Source: Lentimicrobiaceae bacterium
Lineage (GTDB): Bacteria > Bacteroidota > Bacteroidia > Bacteroidales > JALOCA01
DNA: 64,000 nucleotides
Reading direction: 5' to 3'
Assembly: GCA_023227965.1 (NCBI GenBank)
Contig: JALOCA010000009.1
Coordinates: 25,174 to 89,173, forward strand
The notes beneath the pieces are model-generated. The model searched no databases and was not told where the DNA came from. It saw only the letters and a list, made by a program, of their open reading frames with translations. Shown piece by piece: positions 37,877 to 45,287 of this stretch (the first letter of the stretch is position 1; each line of letters starts with the position of its first letter). Both the position numbers and the translations under genes were made by a program.

Positions 37877-40813
37877 TCAAGCCAATGCATCATAAAGAAT
37901 TTCAATAGGATGAAAAGCCGTTCTTCCTGTTCCGTCTTTGATTTGCTGGCGGCAACTTGTCCCAGGAGCGGAAATGATTGTTTCCTTCCCGGACTGACGG
38001 ATGGATGGGAACAGCGTCAATTCGCCTACTTTCATCGAAAACTCGTAATGTTCCTTTTCATAGCCAAAAGAGCCAGCCATTCCACAACAACCTGATTTAA
38101 TTTCTTCCACATGGTAATTCTCAGGAAGAGAAAGCATTTTTTTCGTCAGAAGCACAGACGCAAGCGATTTCTGATGGCAATGTCCGTGTAATTTGATATT
38201 TAGCACATTCTTCGTAAAAACGTCAGAAGTTATATTTCCCTTTTCTGCTTCGCGAATGAAAAATTCATCATAAAGAAGGCAGTTAGTAGCCAATTTGTGG
38301 GCATCTTCCTTCATATCTTTACGCACCAGGTCGGGATATTCGTCGCGAAAAGATAAAATCGCCGAAGGCTCTATCCCGATTAATGGTGTTTTTTCATTGA
38401 TAATATCTTTTAGTTTTAACACATTGGTTTCTGCCAGTTTTTTGGCTTTTCTCACCAATCCTTTCGACAGAAAAGTCCTGCCACTTTCGGTATGATAGGG
38501 AATTACAACCTCATATCCAAGTTTATTCAATAGTTTAATGGCTTTAATACCAATTTCCACATCGTTGTAATTAGAAAACTCATCTGCAAAAAGATAAACT
38601 TTGCCAAATTTATTCTCAATATTAATTTTATTGTTATTCTTTTTTGCCCAGCAACGCAAGGTCATTTTGTAAAGGGCAGGAATACTCCTTTTGGAAGCAA
38701 AGCCCAGCATTTTTTTAAGCAATCCCGACAAGAATGATGACTTAACCACCGCATTGAAAACCGAGGGCAAAACCATTCCCAATTTGTTGACTTGTGTGAT
38801 ATATGCAATTAATCTTGTACGCAAGGAAATACGATTGGCATCGTAATAATGTTGCAAAAATTCGGCTTTAAATTTTGCCATATCCACGTTTGACGGGCAT
38901 TCGGCTTTGCAACCTTTACACGAAAGGCATAAATCTAAAATTTTGTAAAGCTCTTTATTATCAAAAGGGTTTTTCTTTTCCGAACGGCTCAGTATTTCAC
39001 GAAGAAGGTTAGCACGGGCACGGGTGGTAGTATTTTCATCTTTTGTTGCCATAAAACTGGGGCACATCGTTCCACCCATGATGGAAGATTTCCGGCAATC
39101 GGCTGAACCATTACATTGTTCGATGGCGCGAAGAAAACCGTTGGTTGAAGAAAAGTCAAAAATCGTGTCTATCTCTCTGGTTTTCTTTCCTGCTTCAAAC
39201 CTGAGAAAAGTATTCATCGCCGGAGTATCTATTATTTTACCTGGATTAAAAATGTATTGCGAATCCCAGGTCGCTTTGATTTTTTTTAGTAAAGCGTAAT
39301 TATGTTCTCCTATCATCAAGGGAATAAATTCGCCGCGAAGGCGTCCGTCACCATGTTCACCGCTGAGTGAGCCTTTGTATTTCTTTACAATTTTTGCCGT
39401 TTCGAGGGCAACGGTATGAAAAAGTTCTACATCTGCCGGGTCTTTCAGATTAAGAGCCGGGCGGAGATGCAATTCTCCGGTAGCGATATGGGCATAATAA
39501 ACACAGCTCAACCCAAATCCGTCGAGCATTGCCTTAAAGTCCTTCATGTAATCCGGTAGAAATTCCGGACTTACTGCAGTGTCTTCCGTTACCGGAACAG
39601 GTTTCCGATCGCCAGGAACGTTGGAAAGCAAGCCCAAACCAGCTTTTCGCAATGCCCACACTTTGCTGATATCACTCCCGGTAATCACAGGGAAATGATA
39701 TCCGTAGCCGGCTTTTCGCAAATTATCCTCTACCTCTTTCGTCTTTTCGGCTACTTCTTCTTTGGTAGCACTGGCAAATTCCACAATCAGCAAAGCAGCC
39801 GGTTCGCCTTCGATAAAAAAACGGTTTTTGCGCTGCTCAATGTTGTGTTTGGTTTGTTCAATAATTACGCTGTCAATTAATTCAACAGCTACCGGATGGC
39901 TTTTTAATGCAATGAGATTGCCAAGGAAGGCATCTTCCAGCGAATGGCAATGCACTGCAACCACTGCTTTTTCTTTTGGCGGAAGCGGAACCAGATTAAG
40001 CTTGATTTCTGTAAGGAAACAAAGGGTTCCTTCCGAACCAGCAATGAGTTTGCAAAAATTAAACTTTTCTGCACCGAAAACGAAGGGTTCGCTTTCCAGC
40101 AAAAGGTCAATGGCATAACCGGTATTGCGGCGTTTTACCTTTTTGTCGGGATATTGCTCCCGGATTTCCTGCCGGTTTTCTTTTAGCGAAAGGATGTCGC
40201 GGATGTTGCAGTAAATAGCCCCTTCCAAGTTTTGCAAGAGGCATTTTTCGTTGAATTCATCCAAAGTAAGCTGACGAAATTCGGCATCTGAACCATCAGA
40301 TAATATGGCTTTTATCGAAAGTGTATGGTCGCGGGTACTTCCGTAAACCAATGAATGCGAACCGCAGGAATTGTTTCCCACCATCCCTCCAATCATACAG
40401 CGGTTGGAAGTGGAGGTTTCCGGACCGAAAAATAACCCAAAGGGCTCTAATTTCTTATTTAGTTCGTCTAAAACTACTCCCGGTTGCACCCTTACCCAAT
40501 GTTCTTCTTGGTTTATTTCGAGAATCTCCGTCAAATACCTGGAAACATCCGCTACAATGCCATTGCCAACTACTTGTCCCGCAAGGGAAGTACCCGCAGT
40601 ACGCGGAATGAGGGAAGTGCCATTTTCTCTTGCAAAAGAGATAAGATTCTTCAGATCGTCAACATTTTTTGGCCGGACAACGGCAAGCGGTTTTTCGCGA
40701 TAAGCGGAAGCGTCAGTAGCATATAATAAAAGCGATGTTTCATCCGTAAAAACATCGCCCTGAAGTATATCTTTGAGGGTTAATATTTTTTCTGATAAAG
40801 AAGAAGAATTCAT
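37877..40813 (-). CDS. FAD/Fe-S oxidoreductase, YdiJ-type D-2-hydroxyacid dehydrogenase
   Basis: A 978-residue fusion: FAD-binding PCMH domain (about 35-265), FAD-linked oxidase C-domain (about 275-540), a 4Fe-4S ferredoxin region with cysteines near 570-590 and a second group CLSCKGCKAECP near 624, and a C-terminal cysteine-rich domain with HGHCHQKS (about 878) and GCCGMAG (about 909). This is the architecture of E. coli YdiJ, a D-2-hydroxyglutarate dehydrogenase; D-lactate dehydrogenases and glycolate oxidases are close relatives. A -7 element is 19 bases upstream. Confidence 0.9.
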   Translation of the reverse strand: MNSSSLSEKILTLKDILQGDVFTDETSLLLYATDASAYREKPLAVVRPKNVDDLKNLISFARENGTSLIPRTAGTSLAGQVVGNGIVADVSRYLTEILEINQEEHWVRVQPGVVLDELNKKLEPFGLFFGPETSTSNRCMIGGMVGNNSCGSHSLVYGSTRDHTLSIKAILSDGSDAEFRQLTLDEFNEKCLLQNLEGAIYCNIRDILSLKENRQEIREQYPDKKVKRRNTGYAIDLLLESEPFVFGAEKFNFCKLIAGSEGTLCFLTEIKLNLVPLPPKEKAVVAVHCHSLEDAFLGNLIALKSHPVAVELIDSVIIEQTKHNIEQRKNRFFIEGEPAALLIVEFASATKEEVAEKTKEVEDNLRKAGYGYHFPVITGSDISKVWALRKAGLGLLSNVPGDRKPVPVTEDTAVSPEFLPDYMKDFKAMLDGFGLSCVYYAHIATGELHLRPALNLKDPADVELFHTVALETAKIVKKYKGSLSGEHGDGRLRGEFIPLMIGEHNYALLKKIKATWDSQYIFNPGKIIDTPAMNTFLRFEAGKKTREIDTIFDFSSTNGFLRAIEQCNGSADCRKSSIMGGTMCPSFMATKDENTTTRARANLLREILSRSEKKNPFDNKELYKILDLCLSCKGCKAECPSNVDMAKFKAEFLQHYYDANRISLRTRLIAYITQVNKLGMVLPSVFNAVVKSSFLSGLLKKMLGFASKRSIPALYKMTLRCWAKKNNNKINIENKFGKVYLFADEFSNYNDVEIGIKAIKLLNKLGYEVVIPYHTESGRTFLSKGLVRKAKKLAETNVLKLKDIINEKTPLIGIEPSAILSFRDEYPDLVRKDMKEDAHKLATNCLLYDEFFIREAEKGNITSDVFTKNVLNIKLHGHCHQKSLASVLLTKKMLSLPENYHVEEIKSGCCGMAGSFGYEKEHYEFSMKVGELTLFPSIRQSGKETIISAPGTSCRQQIKDGTGRTAFHPIEILYDALA

Positions 40814-40832
40814 ACAACCAATTTTATTAGTG

Positions 40833-40840
40833 CAAACCTA
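40833..40840 (-). promoter_or_regulatory. -7 element TAGGTTTG, FAD/Fe-S oxidase
   Basis: Minus-strand match to TAnnTTTG, 19 bases before the ATG at 40813. Confidence 0.55.
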
Positions 40841-40880
40841 CGAAAATTAGTTAATCTGCCGCACCTGTATGATTTTGCGA

Positions 40881-40907
40881 ATTGTACAGATTGTGTGGAT
40901 TGTGCAG
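40881..40907 (+). repeat. Nine-base tandem repeat, three units
   Basis: ATTGTACAG, ATTGTGTGG, ATTGTGCAG in direct succession. Read on the other strand it resembles the CAATCTG-type motif seen elsewhere between genes in this window. Confidence 0.7.
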
Positions 40908-40940
40908 ATCGAATATCATTCATGACTTTTTATTTTTTTT

Positions 40941-41345
40941 GACCCTACCCAACCGGCATTCTCCTGATTTTCAGAGTTACTGCGCCCTCCCCTAATTTTA
41001 GGGTAGGGATCGGGAGGGGTCAACTTTTATTGCTTCAGTTTTTTTGACCCTACCCAACCGGCATTCTCCTAATTTTCAGGGTTACTGTGCCCTCCCCTAA
41101 TTTTAGGGGAGGGATCGGGGAGGGGTCAACTTTTATTGCTTTAATTTTTTCTGACCCTACCCAATCGGTATTCTCCTGATTTTCAGGGTTACTATGCCCT
41201 CCCCTAATTTTAGGGGAGGGATCGGGGAGGGGCCAACTTTCATTGCTTTAATTTTTTTTGACCCTACCCAACCGGCATTCTCCTGAATTTCAGGGTTACT
41301 ATGCCCTCCCCTAATTTTAGGGGAGGGTTTGGGGAGGGGTCAAAT
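40941..41345 (+). repeat. Four tandem copies of a 105- to 107-base palindromic unit
   Basis: Units begin with GACCCTACCC at 40941, 41046, 41153 and 41260. Each holds an 11-base inverted repeat CCCTCCCCTAA/TTAGGGGAGGG around a 2-base centre (one base is changed in the first unit). Unit ends TTGACCC and GGGGTCAA are also nearly inverted. Each unit could therefore fold as a long cruciform or RNA hairpin. There is no coding sequence. Confidence 0.9.
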
Positions 41346-41368
41346 TGTCTCACCCTGAAATAGACATA

Positions 41369-41448
41369 TAAAAAAGGTTTTGGTAAGGTTGCTAAGAGGT
41401 ATAGATTTTCATAATCCGTCTCAATCCGTCGCATCCGCGTCATTCGTG
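41369..41448 (+). repeat. 80-base dispersed repeat, copy 2
   Basis: 68 of 80 bases match the reverse complement of 7501-7580 without a gap. It ends at the motif CATCCGCGTCATTCGTG, related to one near 41950. Confidence 0.8.
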
Positions 41449-41463
41449 TTCTATTACAACACA

Positions 41464-41819
41464 CAGCATCATGGCTTCTGCATAAGGAAAACCGGGTAAA
41501 GGCAGACAGCATCATGGCTTCCGCATAAGAGAAACCGGGTAAAGGCAAGCAGTGTCATGGCTTCCGCATAAGGGAAACCGGGTAAATGCAAGCAGCGTCA
41601 TGGCTTCCGCATAAGGGAAACCGGGTAAATGCAAGCAGCGTCATGGCTTCTGCATAAGGGAAACCGGGTAAAGACACGCAGCATCATGGCTTCCGCATAA
41701 GGGAAACCGGATAAAGGTAAGCAGCATCATGGCTTCCGCATAAGAGAAACCGGGTAAGTGCAGACAGCATCATGGCTTCCGCATAAGGGAAATTGGATAA
41801 AGGTAAACAGCATCATGGC
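41464..41819 (+). repeat. 43-base tandem repeat array, eight units plus a partial ninth
   Basis: Unit starts (CAGCATCATGGCTTC or close variants) fall at 41464, 41507, 41550, 41593, 41636, 41679, 41722 and 41765, exactly 43 bases apart, with a truncated ninth at 41808. Units differ by a few bases each. There are no unique spacers, and 43 is not a multiple of three, so it is neither CRISPR nor a coding repeat. Confidence 0.95.
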
Positions 41820-42013
41820 AGATGATAACTGCAGCAAGTTTTAGTAGTTTCATAGGCATATTGTTTTATAAAAGTTAATAAAGAGTAACGATTGTGCCAG
41901 CACTTTTGCACTTCCAACCTTTGAGCATGAAAAATATTATCCGTGCAAATCTGTCTAACCCGTATCATCAGTGTTCTATAATTTACTTCATTTTTTTAAT
42001 TCGGTAAAATGCG

Positions 42014-42021
42014 TAAATTTG
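42014..42021 (+). promoter_or_regulatory. -7 element TAAATTTG, arcC operon
   Basis: Match to TAnnTTTG, 30 bases before the arcC ATG, directly downstream of the repeat locus. Confidence 0.6.
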
Positions 42022-42051
42022 CGCCCTTATTCTAAAGAAAGATAAAAGTTT

Positions 42052-42996
42052 ATGAAGAAATTAGCAGTAGTAGCCTTTGGAGGAAATGCCTTATTGCGTG
42101 GCGACCAGAGAGGAACAATAGATGAGCAGGAAGCCAATGCTGCTCAAACAGGTCAACGACTCCTTACCCTTATCAATCGTGATTACGACTTGGTGATTAC
42201 ACACGGAAACGGTCCCCAGGTTGGGAACATTCTTCTTGCCAACTCGGCAGGAGCACAGCTTCACGGATTACCTGACATGCCTATGGATGTTAGCGTTGCT
42301 TATTCCCAGGGATTTATCGGATACATACTCGAACAGCAGCTTCGCAACGTATTAAAGGAAAATGACCTTGAACGCGATATCATCACCATCATCACCCAGG
42401 TGCTGGTGGATAAAGAAGACCCTGCTTTTAAAAATCCCGTAAAACCGGTAGGACCCTATTATACTAAAGAAGATGCTGATAAAATTGCTGCCGAAACCGG
42501 TGCAATTTTTAAAGAAGACCCCCGCAAACGCGGCTGGAGAAAAGTGGTGGCTTCGCCCCAACCTCTTGCTGTGTTGAATATGCACTCCGTGCAAAAACTT
42601 GCCCGTAGCCACCAGATAGTGATTGCTGTAGGCGGAGGTGGAATTCCGGTTTATTTTAAAGAAGAAAACAAGCTGGAAGGAATAGATGCCGTAATTGACA
42701 AAGATCTGGCATCTTCACTATTGGCAGTAGGCATTAATGCTGACAAATTTTTCATCCTGACGGATGTACCAAAAGTTTGCATCAACTTTAACAAACCCGA
42801 CCAGAAACAACTGGACCGCATCACCGTAAAACAAGCCCGGAAATACCTTGCCGACGGGCAGTTTGCCGAAGGAAGTATGGCTCCGAAAATCAGGGCAGCT
42901 ATCCATTTTGTAATCCATACCGGTAAGGATGCCATCATCACCAGTGCCGATGTGCTTGGCGTGGACAATGGCGGAACCAGGATTTCGATAGTATAG
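42052..42996 (+). CDS. arcC: Carbamate kinase
   Basis: A 314-residue cytosolic kinase making ATP from carbamoyl phosphate and ADP. The N-terminal phosphate-binding motif VVAFGGNALL, the segment THGNGPQVG (near 45), the GGGGIPV motif and the C-terminal ITSADVLGVDNGGTRI are all typical. It leads a two-gene operon with the ornithine carbamoyltransferase 47 bases on. Together they would turn citrulline plus phosphate into ornithine and ATP; no arginine deiminase is in this window. Confidence 0.96.
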   Translation: MKKLAVVAFGGNALLRGDQRGTIDEQEANAAQTGQRLLTLINRDYDLVITHGNGPQVGNILLANSAGAQLHGLPDMPMDVSVAYSQGFIGYILEQQLRNVLKENDLERDIITIITQVLVDKEDPAFKNPVKPVGPYYTKEDADKIAAETGAIFKEDPRKRGWRKVVASPQPLAVLNMHSVQKLARSHQIVIAVGGGGIPVYFKEENKLEGIDAVIDKDLASSLLAVGINADKFFILTDVPKVCINFNKPDQKQLDRITVKQARKYLADGQFAEGSMAPKIRAAIHFVIHTGKDAIITSADVLGVDNGGTRISIV

Positions 42997-43043
42997 GTTA
43001 TTGAATACGAAACTAAAAATCTGAAACTTAAAACTTAAATAAT

Positions 43044-44045
43044 ATGTCATTTAATCTAAGAAACCGTAGTTTTCTGAAGGAACTGGATTTCACTCCTGAA
43101 GAAATGAAGTATTTATTGGACCTGGCAATGTCGCTAAAAAAAGCCAAATATGCCGGAACAGAACAGCCACGACTGAAGGGCAAAAATATTGTTCTTCTGT
43201 TTGAAAAGGACAGCACCCGTACCCGTTGTGCTTTTGAAACAGCCGCCCTCGACCAGGGAGCACATGTTACTTATCTTGGTCCCAGCGGTTCGCAGATGGG
43301 GAAAAAAGAATCCATGAAAGATACTGCCCGTGTTCTCGGACGTATGTATGATGGTATAGAATACCGTGGTTACGGACAACACATCGTGGAAGAACTGGCA
43401 AAATATGCCGGCGTTCCCGTTTGGAATGGGCTTACCAACGAGTTTCACCCTACCCAGATTCTTGCCGACTTCCTTACCATGATGGAACACTGCGACAAAC
43501 CTCTGCATCAGATTTCGTTCTGTTTTCTGGGTGATGCCAAAAACAATGTAGGTAACTCTCTTATGGCTGGTGCCGCCAAAATGGGGATGGACTTTCGTGC
43601 AGCAGCTCCCAAAAGTTGCCAACCCGATGCCGAACTGGTAGCCACCTGCCGCGAGATAGCCAAAGAAACAGGAGCCAGGATCACCATTACGAATGATGTT
43701 GCCGAAGCTGTAAAAGGTTGCGACTTCCTCTACACTGATGTTTGGGTGTCTATGGGCGAACCCGCCGAAGTATGGGCAGAACGTATCCAACTACTGAAAC
43801 CTTACCAGGTTAACAGTAACGTAGTAAAACTTACCGGTAACCCTAAGGTAAAATTCCTGCATTGCCTGCCAGCTTTCCATAACCGCGAAACTGTTGTTGG
43901 CGAAGATATCTATCAGAAATTTGGTTTGGATGGGATGGAAGTTACCGAAGAAGTATTTGAATCGCCCATGAGCGTAGTTTTCGACGAAGCCGAAAACCGT
44001 CAGCATACCATTAAAGCCGTGATGGTCGCTACATTGGGTTGCTAA
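43044..44045 (+). CDS. arcB: Ornithine carbamoyltransferase
   Basis: A 333-residue enzyme, trimer-forming family, moving carbamoyl between carbamoyl phosphate and ornithine. Motifs: carbamoyl-phosphate loop STRTR (57-61), FHPTQ near 133, DVWVSMGE (ornithine SMG loop) and HCLPAFH near 272. It is a plain ornithine enzyme; the SMG loop speaks against the N-succinyl- or N-acetylornithine variants of some Bacteroidota. Pairing with arcC suggests a catabolic role, though an anabolic ArgF use cannot be excluded. A strong terminator follows. Confidence 0.94.
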   Translation: MSFNLRNRSFLKELDFTPEEMKYLLDLAMSLKKAKYAGTEQPRLKGKNIVLLFEKDSTRTRCAFETAALDQGAHVTYLGPSGSQMGKKESMKDTARVLGRMYDGIEYRGYGQHIVEELAKYAGVPVWNGLTNEFHPTQILADFLTMMEHCDKPLHQISFCFLGDAKNNVGNSLMAGAAKMGMDFRAAAPKSCQPDAELVATCREIAKETGARITITNDVAEAVKGCDFLYTDVWVSMGEPAEVWAERIQLLKPYQVNSNVVKLTGNPKVKFLHCLPAFHNRETVVGEDIYQKFGLDGMEVTEEVFESPMSVVFDEAENRQHTIKAVMVATLGC

Positions 44046-44069
44046 GCCATTCTTTTTAGTTTTTATAGA

Positions 44070-44100
44070 AATCCTCCTTTGGAAAAAGGAGGATTTTTTT
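44070..44100 (+). terminator. Rho-independent terminator of the arcC operon
   Basis: Eleven-base perfect stem AATCCTCCTTT/AAAGGAGGATT with the loop GGAA, then a T run to 44100. Confidence 0.92.
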
Positions 44101-44299
44101 GTCAGATACAACCTGGGATTTATCCGGTGCGAAGTTACAAAGTTCGCACCATAGGCAGGGCAGTATTTATGCTTTCAATAGGAAGTGTATTCTGTAAAGT
44201 TCAGGAAAACAATTTCTACAAAATAACGGAGCCCGGAACATTTTAAATGCTCCAAACTCCTGACAAAATTTCAGCGCTCATACTCCAGCACTTTTACCT

Positions 44300-44360
44300 T
44301 GTACTCATAGCTCTTGCCTTCATGCTAAAATTCGTCAAATCTGCGCTATGCATGTTCTGT
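44300..44360 (+). repeat. Left flanking repeat of the MntA/HepT pair
   Basis: Begins TGTACTCATAGCTC, identical to 45036-45049, followed by looser similarity (CATG-GCTAA, AAATCTGC, TTCT-T) in the same order as on the right side. Confidence 0.5.
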
Positions 44361-44369
44361 TAATTTTTT

Positions 44370-44377
44370 TATCTTTG
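44370..44377 (+). promoter_or_regulatory. -7 element TATCTTTG, mntA-hepT
   Basis: Match to TAnnTTTG, 18 bases ahead of the ATG at 44396; it excludes the longer frame from 44348. Confidence 0.6.
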
Positions 44378-44395
44378 CACCAGAATCCGATAAAT

Positions 44396-44698
44396 ATGAA
44401 TGGAGATATTAAAAAAATATTAGCCAATGCTCTTTCTAACGAACCGGTGAATAGAGCATGGATTTTCGGTTCTTTTTCCCGTGGAGAAGAAACAGGCAAC
44501 AGCGATTTGGATATTATGGTACAATTTTCAGAAGAGCAGAAAATATCTTTGTTTTATTATCTTCACTTAAAAAATCATCTGGAACACATTACTAAGAGAA
44601 AAATTGACCTGGTTGAAGAAGGCCAACTGAAAGAATTTGCAAAAGCAAGCGTTGAAAAAGATTTGATCTTAATTTATGAGAGAAGAGTTAAGGGATAA
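44396..44698 (+). CDS. mntA: MntA-type nucleotidyltransferase antitoxin
   Basis: A 100-residue minimal nucleotidyltransferase. The catalytic motif GSX10DXD is exact: G25, S26, D37, D39. In studied type VII systems MntA adds AMP groups to a tyrosine of HepT and so silences it. Its 3' end overlaps hepT by 23 bases, the normal arrangement for this antitoxin-toxin pair. The start at 44396 is set by the -7 element 18 bases upstream. Confidence 0.92.
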   Translation: MNGDIKKILANALSNEPVNRAWIFGSFSRGEETGNSDLDIMVQFSEEQKISLFYYLHLKNHLEHITKRKIDLVEEGQLKEFAKASVEKDLILIYERRVKG

Positions 44699-45023
44699 AG
44701 AACGGTTAAATCATATATTAGAAGCTATTGATAACATATATGAATTCACGAAAGACATTTCTTTTGAAGCCTTTTCGGAGAATAAAATGTTACGATTTGC
44801 AGTAATAAAGAATTTGGAAATTGTTGGTGAAGCTGCAAATTTACTTACCAAAGAACTCAAAAAACAATATTCTGAAATAATCTGGGGCGATATTACCGGT
44901 TTGCGTCATGTGCTGGTACACGGTTACTACGAAATAAGCAATAAAATCATCTGGAACACGATACAATATGATCTGAAACCATTCAAGGGAAAAATACAAA
45001 AAATACTCATAGAAATTTCATAA
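44676..45023 (+). CDS. hepT: HepT-like RNase toxin (DUF86)
   Basis: A 115-residue HEPN-fold protein. The active-site motif RX4HXY is intact (R77, H82, Y84 in RHVLVHGYY); the tyrosine is the known AMP-acceptor in related pairs. The intact motif predicts an active RNase, held off by MntA. The pair stands between similar flanking segments, which suggests it came in or moved as a unit. Confidence 0.92.
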   Translation: MREELRDKERLNHILEAIDNIYEFTKDISFEAFSENKMLRFAVIKNLEIVGEAANLLTKELKKQYSEIIWGDITGLRHVLVHGYYEISNKIIWNTIQYDLKPFKGKIQKILIEIS

Positions 45024-45035
45024 GCCTTACACACA

Positions 45036-45113
45036 TGTACTCATAGCTCCTTGCTCCTGCCTCCATGTGCTAAGCTGCCAATTCTATAAATCTGCACCAT
45101 CTCTATTCTATCG
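45036..45113 (+). repeat. Right flanking repeat of the MntA/HepT pair
   Basis: Shares the first 14 bases with 44300-44313 exactly and then similar words in the same order with small insertions. Confidence 0.5.
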
Positions 45114-45231
45114 CCAATAATTTTGCTCCATACAAGAAATCATTATACATTTACTGTCTTTTTCAAAAATGTATCACAAACTTACTAATCACCTTTTTAT
45201 ATGAAACGAGCATGTTCGTTAAACACAAACA

Positions 45232-45263
45232 CGGATGAAAATCTCACATGCGAGTTCCATCCG
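45232..45263 (+). promoter_or_regulatory. Hairpin in the leader of the M3 peptidase gene
   Basis: Stem CGGATG/CATCCG with an inner palindrome-like CTCACATGCGAG, ending 24 bases before the ATG at 45288. It could act in the mRNA leader. No T run follows, so it is not a terminator. Confidence 0.4.
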
Positions 45264-45287
45264 ACCTTAATTTAAAATTATTTACGG

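Larger units (their letters stand above)
40814..42051. other. 1.2-kb gene-free locus with stacked tandem repeats
   Basis: Between the FAD/Fe-S oxidase and arcC no gene is visible. From left to right it holds the oxidase promoter, a 9-base triplet repeat, four copies of a 105- to 107-base unit, an 80-base dispersed repeat, eight copies of a 43-base unit, an AATCTGTCTAACCCG-type intergenic motif near 41950, and the arcC promoter. Confidence 0.85.
44101..44395. other. Intergenic region ahead of the MntA/HepT pair: hairpin, flanking repeat, promoter
   Basis: It holds an 8-base stem GGTGCGAA/TTCGCACC (44126-44133 with 44143-44150), a segment at 44300-44360 that resembles the region just after hepT, and the -7 element of mntA. 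No gene is seen. Confidence 0.6.

Noticed and set aside
41264..41548. 94-codon minus-strand frame over the repeat locus
   Set aside because: It consists of translated tandem repeats (105- to 107-base and 43-base units) and shows no protein-like pattern.
41464..41819. CRISPR array
   Set aside because: The repeats are directly adjacent with no unique spacers, and no cas gene is near; it is a plain tandem repeat.
43134..43790. 218-codon minus-strand frame opposite arcB
   Set aside because: Antisense shadow; the ornithine carbamoyltransferase on the plus strand is complete and has its own terminator.
44348..44395. Longer mntA start
   Set aside because: A -7 promoter element (44370-44377) lies inside the extension and the family begins at the later ATG.
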